A stretch of 64,000 bases of DNA from NCBI GenBank assembly GCA_002729725.1, contig PBYS01000031.1, positions 1-64,000 of the forward strand. Direction: 5' to 3'. The notes beneath the pieces are model-generated. The model worked only from the letters and a program-made list of their open reading frames with translations, was not told the DNA's origin and did no database searches. Both the position numbers and the translations under genes were made by a program. Shown one piece after another: positions 38,528 to 49,012 of this stretch. How positions within the stretch are numbered: position 1 is the stretch's first letter; the number at the start of each line of letters is the position of its first letter. The stretch comes from Puniceicoccaceae bacterium (GTDB taxonomy: Bacteria > Verrucomicrobiota > Verrucomicrobiia > Opitutales > Coraliomargaritaceae).

Positions 38528-39955
38528 TCAGGCTCCCTGCAATACGTGCAAGTTGGCCATCGAAATGCCGCTCAGCATGGCGCCGACGATGCCGAGGAAG
38601 CCTTGATCGGTGCCGGCTAAATAGAGGTTATTTAAGTGGGTGCGGCCGTCTTTGATCTTGTTGGGGGCGCCATAGATTGCGCCGTTTAGGTGGCCGGTGT
38701 ATTTACGCACTGTGCGTGGGGTAAACATGTCGCTGGCGATGCGGTGGGCGTTTAAATCGAGTTTGCTGGCGGGCAGTAAGCCCAGCGTGACTTTTTGCAG
38801 CTCCTCATACCAGTAGGCTTTTTGTGCGAGGTAGTCGTCCTCTGAGAGGGCGCACCACTTGTCGTGATTGGCCATGGCGGTCACGCGCAGGTAGCCTTCG
38901 TCCAATTGACGGCCCTCGCCGTATTGATAATTATTGGGAAAGCAAATGACGCCGCTCGTCGGGTCGACGAGTTCGTCTTCGACGCGCGCGTAGCGGAAGC
39001 GCTCGGCGGTGTTGAAAAAGATGATGGTGTCGTCCCAGCCGAAATCGGAGGGCTGTTGATCCAGCACGGTGATGGTCTCGGTAAAGCTGAGCTGGCCAAT
39101 ATTGTCACTGGCGGCGTCAGCTGGCTGATCTTCGCACAGGCGGGCGGTTTCGACCGCACCGGCGGTCGAGATGATCTTGTCGGCGGTGAGGACGGCACCG
39201 CTGTCCAGTTCGATGGCGGAGGCGTTGTTGCCGCTGGTATGGATCTTTTGAATGCCACACTTCATCTTGCGCGCGCCGCCCAGCGAGCGGTATTTGTCCT
39301 GCAAGAGCTTTATGATCACGCGCACGCCGTCCAGCGGGCGGGCGAAGCCCTCGAAAAAGAGCGAACGAAACATGATGGCGAACTGGCCGTAGTCCATGTC
39401 GTGCTCCTGCGCGCTGCCGTAATACATGACCGGGCAGAAGAGCATATCTTCCAGTAGAGGGTCCGAAATGTGACGCTGCACCGCCTCGCGGGCGGAGCTG
39501 GGCATGGAGCCGAGATTAAAAGCGTCGAGCGTGCGGACCTCTTCCGCTAGCGCGCGGAAACCGTCGATCTGTTGCGGGAAGGCGCGTGCGACTTCCGATT
39601 CGAAAAAGGCGAAGTCGTTGTTAAAGCCTAGCTCGCAGCCGGGGAAGGCGACTTTGGAGCCATTTTGCGGGCAGAGATCCAGTGCGTCGTAGGGGATGCG
39701 CAACTGACGCAGAAGCTTGGTCAGCGGTGTGCCCTTGGTGCCTTTGGGCACGTAATTGGTCATGGCGTGCAGGCCTACGTCGAATTTACGCCCCCCCTGA
39801 CTGTAAAAGGAGTTGAGCCCGCCAGAGGCATTGTGACGCTCTAGTATGATGACGTTCTTACCCGCCAGCGCGAGACGAATACCGGCGGCCAGTCCAGCCA
39901 TGCCGGCACCGATGATGACGACTTCGTAGTGTTGTTGGTCGAGGGAGGGAGGCAT
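38528..39955 (-). CDS. CrtI/phytoene-desaturase-like FAD oxidoreductase
   Basis: 475 aa. The N-terminal dinucleotide-binding motif VVIIGAGMAGLAAGIRLALAG (about 11-31) is followed by ILERHNASGGLNSFYSQGGRKFDVG, and the C-terminal LYLAGTDQGFLGIVGAMLSG motif binds FAD. This places it in the phytoene desaturase/carotenoid isomerase/retinol saturase group. Substrate unknown. Its ATG shares a base with the PIN toxin stop (TAATG at 39953-39957), so it is translationally coupled to a toxin gene. The ACP and KAS genes upstream suggest a fatty-acyl or polyene-like substrate; this is inference. Confidence 0.85.
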   Translation of the reverse strand: MPPSLDQQHYEVVIIGAGMAGLAAGIRLALAGKNVIILERHNASGGLNSFYSQGGRKFDVGLHAMTNYVPKGTKGTPLTKLLRQLRIPYDALDLCPQNGSKVAFPGCELGFNNDFAFFESEVARAFPQQIDGFRALAEEVRTLDAFNLGSMPSSAREAVQRHISDPLLEDMLFCPVMYYGSAQEHDMDYGQFAIMFRSLFFEGFARPLDGVRVIIKLLQDKYRSLGGARKMKCGIQKIHTSGNNASAIELDSGAVLTADKIISTAGAVETARLCEDQPADAASDNIGQLSFTETITVLDQQPSDFGWDDTIIFFNTAERFRYARVEDELVDPTSGVICFPNNYQYGEGRQLDEGYLRVTAMANHDKWCALSEDDYLAQKAYWYEELQKVTLGLLPASKLDLNAHRIASDMFTPRTVRKYTGHLNGAIYGAPNKIKDGRTHLNNLYLAGTDQGFLGIVGAMLSGISMANLHVLQGA

Positions 39956-40362
39956 TATTTAGAGAGGTGTTGTTCGGCGAATGCGGAAAGAGTCAAAATG
40001 TGGGTCTGTCGAAAGGGATGGAGCACGAGCAGATCGTCGTCGCCCGTGATAAGGAAGTCTGCCCTGGATGCCGCGGCGAGTTCGAGGAATTTATTGTCCT
40101 TCGGATCGCGGCAGTCGTGGATGGTCTCGGTCGGGGTGAACCATTTGGCTTTTGCTGCGATTTTATTTAATACGGATTTGCGTTTTTCGTATGAAAAATA
40201 CTTGTTGAATTTGGGCCGCATCATGACGTCGTTAAGCTCTGAAAAGCTCATCTCTGACATCGCGTAGGATTCGATTTCGATCAATTCATCGACAAGTGTT
40301 GCTACTCGACTATTGGGAATCATCGAGTAGCTGACCCAGATGTTTGTGTCGAATATGAGCAC
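39955..40362 (-). CDS. PIN-domain toxin (COG1569 type)
   Basis: 135-aa PIN ribonuclease. The first strand MLIFDTNIWVSYSM carries the first catalytic Asp; Glu in FSELNDVMMRPKF and the Asp cluster CRDPKDNKFLELA and LITGDDDLLVL supply the other acidic residues. It begins with GTG at 40362, sharing one base with the antitoxin stop (TAGTG). PIN toxins cut tRNA, rRNA or mRNA; the target is unknown. Confidence 0.92.
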   Translation of the reverse strand: MLIFDTNIWVSYSMIPNSRVATLVDELIEIESYAMSEMSFSELNDVMMRPKFNKYFSYEKRKSVLNKIAAKAKWFTPTETIHDCRDPKDNKFLELAAASRADFLITGDDDLLVLHPFRQTHILTLSAFAEQHLSK

Positions 40363-40610
40363 TAGGAGGGGTTTACCTCTTCAAGTATATCTTTCAGGAT
40401 TTCTTCCGTCATGCCATTTTTACGGCCTTCTTCGGACAGCTCTGCGGTCGCTTCGCGCAGCTCACGTAGCCTCAAGCGATGGATCGCCTTCAAGTCTTCC
40501 ATTGGCACAAAGGCGCCAACTTCGCGGTTCTGGCGTTTGACGATGACAGGTTCGCGACTGCCTTTGTCGAGAAAGGCGCCGAAATTTGCCCGGGCTTCAG
40601 TGGAGGACAT
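40362..40610 (-). CDS. Phd/YefM-type antitoxin
   Basis: 82 aa. The N-terminal Phd-like DNA-binding part (STEARANFGAFLDKGSREPVIVKR, then VGAFVPMEDL) is followed by a charged C-terminus that would wrap the toxin. ATG 40610 is preferred because AAGGA lies 8 nt ahead; an ATG three codons upstream overlaps that site. The upstream DNA has direct repeats likely to be its operator. Confidence 0.92.
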   Translation of the reverse strand: MSSTEARANFGAFLDKGSREPVIVKRQNREVGAFVPMEDLKAIHRLRLRELREATAELSEEGRKNGMTEEILKDILEEVNPS

Positions 40611-40626
40611 GGTGATCATCCTTATG

Positions 40627-40677
40627 AAAATGTACGAAACCGCTGTTTTGTCAATTTTGTACGTTTTGTACGAAACC
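40627..40677 (-). promoter_or_regulatory. Promoter and operator of the Phd/PIN pair
   Basis: The 11-mer tgtacgaaacc occurs at 40631-40641 and 40667-40677, and a gtac-N5-gtac pair lies between 40659 and 40671. A minus-strand TTGACA (-35) is at 40649-40654; a weak -10 lies near 40627-40632. Autorepression by the antitoxin is expected from the family. Confidence 0.55.
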
Positions 40678-40694
40678 TATGGACGCAGAAACAA

Positions 40695-40724
40695 CAAAGC
40701 ACAGGCTGGGAGGCCTGTGCTTTG
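40695..40724 (-). terminator. Hairpin after the ACP gene
   Basis: caaagcacaggc (40695-40706) pairs exactly with gcctgtgctttg (40713-40724). It separates the KAS-ACP unit from the toxin-antitoxin unit. T-run weak (TTGTTGTTT). Confidence 0.65.
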
Positions 40725-40752
40725 TGAATGGAGCGAGCGTGGTCGCTGGAAA

Positions 40753-41004
<252 letters not shown>

Positions 41005-41050
41005 GGTATTAAATAGCAGATGAATAATGATTTATGACAGAGCGAATCGC

Positions 41051-42289
<1,239 letters not shown>

Positions 42290-42432
42290 AGATAGCGGTA
42301 AGGGATACCACGAGTAGAGGTGGAACTGTCAATAGTGGAAAATTTTTGCTTTGGCGCAAATATGATTATGGATTTTCTGGAAGAGCGGTTTTTTAGTTTG
42401 GAAAAACATGCGAGGCTGTCTATCTGGTACGC

Positions 42433-43422
42433 ATGAACGTATTAGTTGTCGGAGGAGCGGGCTACATTGGTAGCCATTGTGTGCGTCAATTGCAGGCTGC
42501 AGGGCATCGTCCTGTAGTGCTAGATAATTTGGTCTTTGGCCACCGTTCGGCGGTGGGCGAAGGGGTGCCTTTTTATAACTGTGATCTGGGCGACCCCGAG
42601 GCGGTGGCTCCGATCCTGCGGGATGAGAAAATCGAGCTAGTGATGCACTTTGCGGCCTTCGCTTTTGTGGGGGAGTCTGTGACGGAGCCGCGCAAGTATT
42701 ATGAAAATAATTTTGTCGCGACCCTGCGTTTGCTGGAAACGATGTTGGATAATGGAGTTAAAAAATTCGTTTTCTCCTCCACTTGCGCGACTTATGGTGA
42801 GCCGGAGTCGTTGCCGATTGTAGAAACCTTGCCGCAAGCTCCGATCAATCCTTATGGTCAGACTAAATTGGATGTGGAAAACTGCCTGAAGGCCTTCGCG
42901 CATGCGTATGGGCTGAGTTTTGCGGCTTTCCGCTATTTTAACGCCGCGGGCGCTGCCGAGGACGGTCGCATTGGTGAGGACCATCAGCCGGAAACGCACC
43001 TGATTCCGCTAGTGATCGATGCGGCTACCGGGCGCCGGGAGAATATTAAGATTTTCGGCACCGATTATGATACCCCAGATGGCACTTGCTTGCGAGATTA
43101 TGTGCATGTCGACGATCTATCGCGTGCGCATATCGCAGTGTTTGAGAAGCTGGAAACACCCGGGGCGGGCCATTTCTACAACCTTGGCACTGGGCGTCCG
43201 AACTCTGTGCGCGAAATTATTGACGCGGTTGAAGCGGTGACAGGGCTTAAAGTGCCCGTGGTGGAAGACGAGCGCCGGGCGGGTGATCCGCCTGCGCTGT
43301 ATGCAGATTCCAGTAAGGCGCAAAATGAGCTCGGCTGGGAGATCAAATTTACCGAAGTGAAGGACATCATCGAAACCGCGTGGCGTTGGCATCAGGCCAA
43401 TCCTGAGGGCTTTGAGGACTAG
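42433..43422 (+). CDS. galE: UDP-glucose 4-epimerase
   Basis: 329-aa short-chain dehydrogenase-type epimerase. The NAD-binding VVGGAGYIGSHCVRQL is at the N-terminus; the catalytic site is SSTCATYGEPESLPI and NPYGQTKLDVE with the YxxxK pair; CLRDYVHVDDLSRAH and GTGRPNSVREII are family marks. Makes UDP-galactose for surface polysaccharides. Confidence 0.95.
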   Translation: MNVLVVGGAGYIGSHCVRQLQAAGHRPVVLDNLVFGHRSAVGEGVPFYNCDLGDPEAVAPILRDEKIELVMHFAAFAFVGESVTEPRKYYENNFVATLRLLETMLDNGVKKFVFSSTCATYGEPESLPIVETLPQAPINPYGQTKLDVENCLKAFAHAYGLSFAAFRYFNAAGAAEDGRIGEDHQPETHLIPLVIDAATGRRENIKIFGTDYDTPDGTCLRDYVHVDDLSRAHIAVFEKLETPGAGHFYNLGTGRPNSVREIIDAVEAVTGLKVPVVEDERRAGDPPALYADSSKAQNELGWEIKFTEVKDIIETAWRWHQANPEGFED

Positions 43423-43520
43423 GGCGCTGCGGCCTCTGGAGCTCGCTGCGGCCTTCGGTGCCGATTGCCGCCTCGGCCAGGCAGCTTCGAGATGCGCTCT
43501 CGGAGCTGTCGACGCAGGTT

Positions 43521-43676
43521 CTAGAAGCCTGGTATGTAGTTCAGCGGGTTGAGGCCGCTGCCGTTTTCTTCGATGGTGACTCCATTTTCCGTGCGAGTGG
43601 AGCCGCAGCCAGAGAGCCCTAGTAGGGCGCTGGCGCAGCAAAGACTAAGGGCGATTTTGAAGAGACTTGATTTCAT
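43521..43676 (-). CDS. Small lipoprotein, 51 aa
   Basis: Read directly: MKSSLFKIALSLCCASALL, then GLSGC with a lipobox LSGC (lipidated Cys at 24) and a short tail GSTRTENGVTIEENGSG ending NYIPGF. Entericidin-like in size but not in sequence. Signal peptidase II cleavage is expected, with transport to a membrane. Function unknown. It lies between galE and the ABC ATPase gene, on the opposite strand. Confidence 0.7.
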   Translation of the reverse strand: MKSSLFKIALSLCCASALLGLSGCGSTRTENGVTIEENGSGLNPLNYIPGF

Positions 43677-43876
43677 TCGATTCCTTGGGTTGAGAGAGCT
43701 GTGGCTTGTGCGACATCGATGGCCGCGTCGCCTGCAGACTTTGTCCAGCGTGCCGTGGGTGTAAAGCTCTAGTTCGTTTGCAATGTGCTTCCTCGTGCGA
43801 TGCAGACTTTTTTATTACAATTAGTGCACTTTTACTGTGCTCGGTATTGCACGCGGCACAGTATGTCCTATAACGC

Positions 43877-44689
43877 ATGCATATGTCCGAAATCTTGACT
43901 AACGAAACTTTGCTCTCTGTTCGTGATTTGAAAGTGCATTTCCCTGTCAAGGGAGGCTTGCTGCAGCGCACGGTGGATGTGGTCAAGGCGGTGGATGGTG
44001 TCAGTTTTGATGTCCCCCGAGGTAAGACGGTCGGCCTGGTCGGTGAAAGTGGCAGCGGTAAGACGACGACCGGGCGGGCGATTGCTCGACTCGTGCCGAT
44101 TGTTGCGGGGGCGGTGGAGTATGATGGCCGAGATCTCGCCAGCTTATCTCGCAGTGAGTTTTGTGGCTACCGTAAGAAGATACAGGTCATCTTTCAGGAT
44201 CCCTTTGGTTCGCTCAATCCACGGATGACAATCTACAGCATCATTGCGGAGCCACTGGATATACATTTCAAGGCCTGGTCGAAAGCTCAAAAGCAAGCTC
44301 GTGTGGCCGACCTGCTGGAAAAGGTCGGGCTCTCAGCTGATTGGATGCAGCGCTACCCGCACCAGTTTAGCGGTGGTCAGCGTCAACGTATCGGGATCGC
44401 ACGTGCTTTGGCGGTGGAGCCTGAGTTTATAGTTTGTGACGAGCCTGTGAGTGCGTTGGATGTCTCGGTGCAGGCGCAAATCGTGAATTTGCTCCAGGAT
44501 TTACAAGCAGAGCTAGGGCTCACGTATCTCTTCATTGCGCATGACCTCGCAGTAGTGGAGCACATTAGCGACGAGGTGTTGGTCATGACCGAGGGCAAGA
44601 TTGTCGAGCAAGCCAGTGCCGACGAAATTTACAACAATCCACAGCATCCATACACCATTAAGCTGCTTGAGGCGGTGCCGCAGCTGTAA
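43877..44689 (+). CDS. Oligopeptide/dipeptide ABC transporter ATPase (OppF/DppF-like)
   Basis: 270 aa. [21 protein letters not shown] is the OppF-type start; Walker [15 protein letters not shown] (about 57-70), Q-loop [14 protein letters not shown], signature [15 protein letters not shown] (about 165), Walker [13 protein letters not shown] and the C-terminal [16 protein letters not shown] peptide-transporter tail. Permease and binding-protein genes are not in view. The second M (43883) is also a possible start. Confidence 0.93.
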   Translation: MHMSEILTNETLLSVRDLKVHFPVKGGLLQRTVDVVKAVDGVSFDVPRGKTVGLVGESGSGKTTTGRAIARLVPIVAGAVEYDGRDLASLSRSEFCGYRKKIQVIFQDPFGSLNPRMTIYSIIAEPLDIHFKAWSKAQKQARVADLLEKVGLSADWMQRYPHQFSGGQRQRIGIARALAVEPEFIVCDEPVSALDVSVQAQIVNLLQDLQAELGLTYLFIAHDLAVVEHISDEVLVMTEGKIVEQASADEIYNNPQHPYTIKLLEAVPQL

Positions 44690-44705
44690 TGGCGGGTATT
44701 TTTCT

Positions 44706-45230
44706 ATGCGTAAGATGGCATCGACTGGATCAAATTACATACAGCCTACTTTGTTTGATGAAGGGGCGCCGGCGCCCACGACTGAGGAGATCACGGCGCA
44801 AGAGCTCTCACAATTTCTACGGAAGAAGTCGGCTCGGCGTCAATTGAGTGAGGATGCGACGGCTAAGGTCGCCCCACGTATTTATTGGCATTTTGGCAGT
44901 GAGACCTCTTTTTTTGAGCGTGTGCCGCACCGCTTATCGGTCAGCCCTACCTTGTCGGCGCGCACCAGCGTTTTTGATTATGAGCGTCCACAGCACGCGG
45001 GGCAGGCCTTGGTTGAGTGGACTTTTGTGGGGGATGCCATGCCCTCGATCGGGGCTCGTTTTCGGGTGTTTGATTTAAAGGCGGCGAAGTGGATCGGTTC
45101 CGGGCGCATCGAAGAAGATCGCGACGAGGTCTTTGCCTTTCTAGTGGCAGGCCTGTGGGCCGATTTTTATCGTTTTGAACAGGATTGTAGTGGCTTGGTC
45201 GTCGTTATTTTTGATCGTAAGAAAGCTTAG
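44706..45230 (+). CDS. Unknown 174-aa protein
   Basis: No family recognised. The N-terminal third is polar (GSNYIQPTLFDEGAPAPTTEE, QFLRKKSARRQL), and the rest has the strand pattern IYWHFGSETSFFERV, ALVEWTFVGDAMPSI, FRVFDLKAAKWIGSG and LVVVIFDRK, a compact beta-rich domain. No signal peptide. ATG 44706 lies 16 nt after the ABC ATPase stop, so it may share its transcript. Confidence 0.65.
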   Translation: MRKMASTGSNYIQPTLFDEGAPAPTTEEITAQELSQFLRKKSARRQLSEDATAKVAPRIYWHFGSETSFFERVPHRLSVSPTLSARTSVFDYERPQHAGQALVEWTFVGDAMPSIGARFRVFDLKAAKWIGSGRIEEDRDEVFAFLVAGLWADFYRFEQDCSGLVVVIFDRKKA

Positions 45231-45314
45231 TTTTTTGTGCTTCCTCTATTTTCGGCATCGTCATCGGTAATTTCTGTGCTTGACTGATCCTGTATCGAGT
45301 GAGGAATCAAATAT

Positions 45315-46328
45315 ATGTTTTACCGTCGCGATATTGAAGATAAGAAAAGGCCTAAGCCCATGCGGTCATTTTCTCCCGACGTTGTAGTTGGTTTTGAGCC
45401 TGCTAAGCATTCTAAAAAGGGAAATACGCTTTGGTTTGTGGCGGCAGTTTTTTTGATGATCACGGTGATAGCTGCGCTAATCGTTATTTTGCAGCTCTAT
45501 TTCTCCCATGAGCGTAAAAACGTCGTGAGTTCCGAAGGAATCGGGAATGCCGAACAATTGGAGCGCCGCCTTGCGGAGCAGATGGAGGCCGCTCGCGCGG
45601 CAGAGGACTCGCGTGCCAGTCGTGCGCCCGATGCATATGAGCTATTATCGGAACCGAAGCTGTTGCAGGCTTATCTAAGTGCAAATGGTGGTCGAGAGGA
45701 GCTTTTTTCACTGGAGACTATGCAATTGGAGGGGCAAGTCACTTGGGCGGGGCAGCGGCAGGCATTTGAATTGTTTAAGCTCAACTCAAATTTGATGCGA
45801 TTGACATTAAATGATGGCGAAAGGACGACCGCCTTTGGCTTTGATGGTCAGTCATTTTGGCAGTCCACTGAAGATGAATCCATGGCTGGCGGCGTCAGTT
45901 ACAGTTTGCTGAGCCTAGCTGAGCAGGAGCGTTTCTTTGCTTGTCGCCGCTTTTTTGATCCTTTGATGGCTTATGCATTGCGTGGCCAAGGGACCTTACA
46001 AGTCATTGAGTTTGGAGAATGGCAGGGGAAAACTGCGATTCGTGTGCAACTACGTGGTGCTAGTTCAAATAGAATTGATGTGTTTGTGAGTCCGAAGACT
46101 TTGCGAGTGATCGGGCTGGTTGAAAGAGTTCGAGCCACCGGTGTGGAACGTTCCGTCGCATATAGTGATTTTCAGAATGTGGATGGCTACTATATCCCAT
46201 TTCGCCGTGAAGCAATGCTTGCTGGTGAAATTGTTTATGACATGAAGGTCACTTCATGTCGTCCGAATGCAGATGTGCCCTCGGCGCTTTTCATGCTCCC
46301 AGACCAATTGGCCAACTCGGCGCGCTAG
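45315..46328 (+). CDS. Membrane-anchored LolA-like protein, paralogue 1
   Basis: 337 aa. One N-terminal membrane segment (about 38-60), a charged helical linker, then a domain beginning LLQAYLSANGGREELFSLETMQ and containing RFFDPLMAYALRGQG, LRVIGLVERV and the motif YSDFQNVDGYYIPFR. This AYL-ANGG ... DF-VDGY-PF pattern is like outer-membrane lipoprotein-sorting (LolA-like) folds. GAGG lies 9 nt before the ATG. Two related genes follow. Confidence 0.7.
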   Translation: MFYRRDIEDKKRPKPMRSFSPDVVVGFEPAKHSKKGNTLWFVAAVFLMITVIAALIVILQLYFSHERKNVVSSEGIGNAEQLERRLAEQMEAARAAEDSRASRAPDAYELLSEPKLLQAYLSANGGREELFSLETMQLEGQVTWAGQRQAFELFKLNSNLMRLTLNDGERTTAFGFDGQSFWQSTEDESMAGGVSYSLLSLAEQERFFACRRFFDPLMAYALRGQGTLQVIEFGEWQGKTAIRVQLRGASSNRIDVFVSPKTLRVIGLVERVRATGVERSVAYSDFQNVDGYYIPFRREAMLAGEIVYDMKVTSCRPNADVPSALFMLPDQLANSAR

Positions 46329-46406
46329 CTTGAGAGGTTCCATTCGACAAGCTGCCTATTTGGGTACTATAGTATTAGGAAATATACGAATAAACCCAAA
46401 TTAAGT

Positions 46407-47303
46407 ATGGAAGTGAATCAACCTAGACGAATGTTTAGCCTGCGATGGCTAGTAGCGGTCTCTATTTTCTTTCTCGCGCTACTCAGTGTGGCGATTTGGT
46501 TTATGTGGCCACGTGGTACAGTTGAAGTAGATCCATACGTTCGAGATTATGGAACTTTGGAGCAATTGACACGGTTCTCGAACTTTCGCTTGGCCTATTT
46601 GCGAGCGAATGGGGGGGAGGCTTCGTTGGACAGTTTACAGAGTGTGAGGGTGACAGGTGTTTTTGAGAGTGGAGGGCAGAGTTTGCCTTTTTTTTCGCTT
46701 AAGCGTCGCCCGAGTCAGAGCATCACTACGATCACATTTCCTAATTACGAGCTCACTTATGTTGTGAATGGCGATCTTATTTGGCAGCGCTTACTCGTTC
46801 CTGGGGCGGCTCCGCTCTATGAAGTGAAGACGGGGGATGAAGCGGCAGCGCTCGCTCGCATGGGTGATTTTTTCGATCCGATTATGCGAGTTTTGCTTTT
46901 TGATGAAGGCACTATAGAACGCCTGTCTCCGAGTAGTTGGATGGGGACTCCTGCTGTGAAGGTTGAATTCATTACAAAGGATGGAGATATGCGTGCCTAC
47001 GCGTATGTGGAAATTGAGAACATGCGGCCACTGGTCAGAGTGGAAGAACTTGCAGGTGGGCAAGAGCGGAAAGTTCTCTATAGTGATTACCGGTCCGTGA
47101 GTGGAATGCAGGAGCCTTTCTTAGTCGAGACCTTCCTGAATGATGTGCTTGAGAGTCGAGTGATTTTAGAAAAGAGTGGCGTCAATGTTGGAGCGGTTGC
47201 CTCTTTGTTTCAGCCGCCTCAGGACTTGGTGCTCCTGCAAATCGAGGAAATGTCACCTGCGTCGGTGAACTCAGCAGCCGAGGCGCCAACGACGTCAGAA
47301 TGA
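46407..47303 (+). CDS. Membrane-anchored LolA-like protein, paralogue 2
   Basis: 298 aa, N-terminal membrane segment (about 14-34). Shares with paralogue 3 the stretches LTRFSNFRLAYLRANGGEASL, LPFFSLKRRPSQSITT, YELTYVVNGDLIWQR, MGDFFDPIMRVLLF and the hallmark SDYRSVSGMQEPFLVET. Periplasmic domain, probably LolA-like. Function unknown. Confidence 0.7.
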   Translation: MEVNQPRRMFSLRWLVAVSIFFLALLSVAIWFMWPRGTVEVDPYVRDYGTLEQLTRFSNFRLAYLRANGGEASLDSLQSVRVTGVFESGGQSLPFFSLKRRPSQSITTITFPNYELTYVVNGDLIWQRLLVPGAAPLYEVKTGDEAAALARMGDFFDPIMRVLLFDEGTIERLSPSSWMGTPAVKVEFITKDGDMRAYAYVEIENMRPLVRVEELAGGQERKVLYSDYRSVSGMQEPFLVETFLNDVLESRVILEKSGVNVGAVASLFQPPQDLVLLQIEEMSPASVNSAAEAPTTSE

Positions 47304-47340
47304 TTTTTCTAAATTTAAAAGTCTCATCTCTTACTATCCC

Positions 47341-48231
47341 TTAGTGCGTCTGTTGTGGCAGTTTGTAGTTAACATTGATTTCAGCTTCTTGTGTCGAGTC
47401 TGCAAGTTGCTCTGGATAATCGAATAGCGATAGAATTGCACCAATATTAGCTTCGCACTTTTCGATGATAATTTGATTTTGCAATACTTCGTCTATGTAG
47501 GTTTCGACCTTAAAGGGTTCCTGCATGCCGGCTACGTCGCGATAGTCGTTATATAGAGTCTTGCGTATGCGCCCGTCTGGCAGTTGCTCGATTCGAGCCA
47601 GTTGATGCATGGTGCGGATATCGAAATAGGACGTCGCTTGCCGGTTAAATTCATCGGGGGCAAAGTTCACCTTCAATGTCTCGGTGCCTTGCCATTGGCT
47701 CGGAGATAAGTGCTCAATTTTGCCTTGATTGAGGAGTAATACGCTCATGGTCGAATCGAAGAATTTTCCCATTTGAGCTAGTGATTGACCTTCTGGGCCT
47801 GTTTTTAGTTCGTATTTAGGTGTTTCTCCTTCTTTTTTTACTCGTTGCCAGACAACCGGCCCATTCACACCGAATGTTAACTCGTATTCACGCATTTTAA
47901 ATGTGGTTAAGCTCTTGTCCGGCTGCCGCTTAATCGAGAAAAAAGGCATTTCTTTGCCTTTGCTTATCATCACACCCGCATTGCGAATACTCAATATTTC
48001 TCGAATACTGGCTTCGCCTCCATTTGCTTTGAGGTAAGCTGAACGGAAATTGCTTAGCTGCGTTAACTCCTCCATGGTGCCGTAGGTGTTAGAACTGATC
48101 TCAGCATGTTCGAAAGTGGGCGTGCTAGGCCAAGAAAAATAAATGACGCCAGCGAGTAAGCTACATAGGAATGCAACGCCTGCGTAGGGCCACCACCATT
48201 GATATCGATCATTAATCCACTCTATTAGCAT
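47341..48231 (-). CDS. Membrane-anchored LolA-like protein, paralogue 3
   Basis: 296 aa, convergent to paralogue 2. N-terminal membrane segment (about 15-33). Matches paralogue 2 over most of its length: LTQLSNFRSAYLKANGGEAS, MPFFSIKRQPDKSLTT, YELTFGVNGPVVWQR and NDYRDVAGMQEPFKVET. The inverted placement suggests duplication followed by inversion, or insertion. Function unknown. Confidence 0.7.
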   Translation of the reverse strand: MLIEWINDRYQWWWPYAGVAFLCSLLAGVIYFSWPSTPTFEHAEISSNTYGTMEELTQLSNFRSAYLKANGGEASIREILSIRNAGVMISKGKEMPFFSIKRQPDKSLTTFKMREYELTFGVNGPVVWQRVKKEGETPKYELKTGPEGQSLAQMGKFFDSTMSVLLLNQGKIEHLSPSQWQGTETLKVNFAPDEFNRQATSYFDIRTMHQLARIEQLPDGRIRKTLYNDYRDVAGMQEPFKVETYIDEVLQNQIIIEKCEANIGAILSLFDYPEQLADSTQEAEINVNYKLPQQTH

Positions 48232-48487
48232 GTTCCCAGCAATGCGAATCCGCCGCTTTTTAACAAGTTAAAGATGAAAAAAGGCGTTATGTGTTCTATT
48301 TTTGCGCCATTGCGACCTTGTGTGGTAGGATGCCTAAGGGCCGTATTAGATCTGATCGAAAGTAGTCATGCCGCTACTATCTTAGCTGACGAGTATTTGA
48401 GACTGCGTGGATATCAGTAGTGTTTTGAATAGCATCGCCACCGAGGAGCGCTTGCACTTCTTATGAGTGTATGTGTTATCTCTCGCA
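48232..48487. other. Intergenic gap, possible 48-aa small frame
   Basis: Divergent spacing between paralogue 3 and the haem-binding protein. A + strand frame 48274-48420 (start MKKGVMCSIFAPLRP) exists, but no ribosome-binding site or family supports it. Otherwise nothing recognised. Confidence 0.3.
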
Positions 48488-48991
48488 ATGAATGGACCTA
48501 TATATCGATTCTTGTTTTTGGCCCTATTGGGCCTAGAGGCGATTACCCTGGCTCCTCTAGCCTTCGGTGAACAATCGTCTGCGTTGCCAGCACTTGCTAT
48601 GATTGAGCCGCCAGCTGCGGAATTGGCGGAGCATATGACTCAACTGCAAGTCTATACCCACAAACTATCGCTCTCACTGGCGGCTAATAATCGCCCCTTG
48701 GCTCGATTCTATTTGCATGAGTCGGTGGCCAAGCTCAAGCAGATGCAGGAAATCTTTCCAGAATATGAGGGGCAGCCGATTGCACTCTTGATTGATCGCT
48801 TGGCGCTCGAGTCTTATCGGCCACTGGATACCTTACTACGGCAGGCGGACACAGCTACCAGCAGCCAGGGGTTTGATCATGCGCTTGAAGTTATAGTGAA
48901 AGCCTGTAATGCCTGCCATCTTTCCTGCGAGGCTCCGATTCGAATTCAACGTAATCACAGCAACCCGTTTATGCAGGATTTTAATCCATAA
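48488..48991 (+). CDS. Secreted cytochrome c'-like haem protein
   Basis: 167 aa. Signal peptide (MNGPIYRFLFLALLGLEAI, cleavage near AFG-EQ), a four-helix-like body, and one c-type haem motif CNACH in VIVKACNACHLSCEAPIRI near the C-terminus, ending NPFMQDFNP. This layout is that of cytochrome c'-type or small c-type electron-transfer proteins. ATG 48488 is chosen over GTG 48467. It is 21 nt upstream of the HtrA-like gene. Confidence 0.75.
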   Translation: MNGPIYRFLFLALLGLEAITLAPLAFGEQSSALPALAMIEPPAAELAEHMTQLQVYTHKLSLSLAANNRPLARFYLHESVAKLKQMQEIFPEYEGQPIALLIDRLALESYRPLDTLLRQADTATSSQGFDHALEVIVKACNACHLSCEAPIRIQRNHSNPFMQDFNP

Positions 48992-49012
48992 GTGGCGGTG
49001 GCCTTTTTTATC

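Noticed and set aside
38864-39457. Plus-strand 197-aa frame
   Set aside because: Antisense of the CrtI-like gene.
48274-48420. 48-aa frame MKKGVMCSIFAPLRP...
   Set aside because: No ribosome-binding site, family or signal; kept only as a note in the gap.
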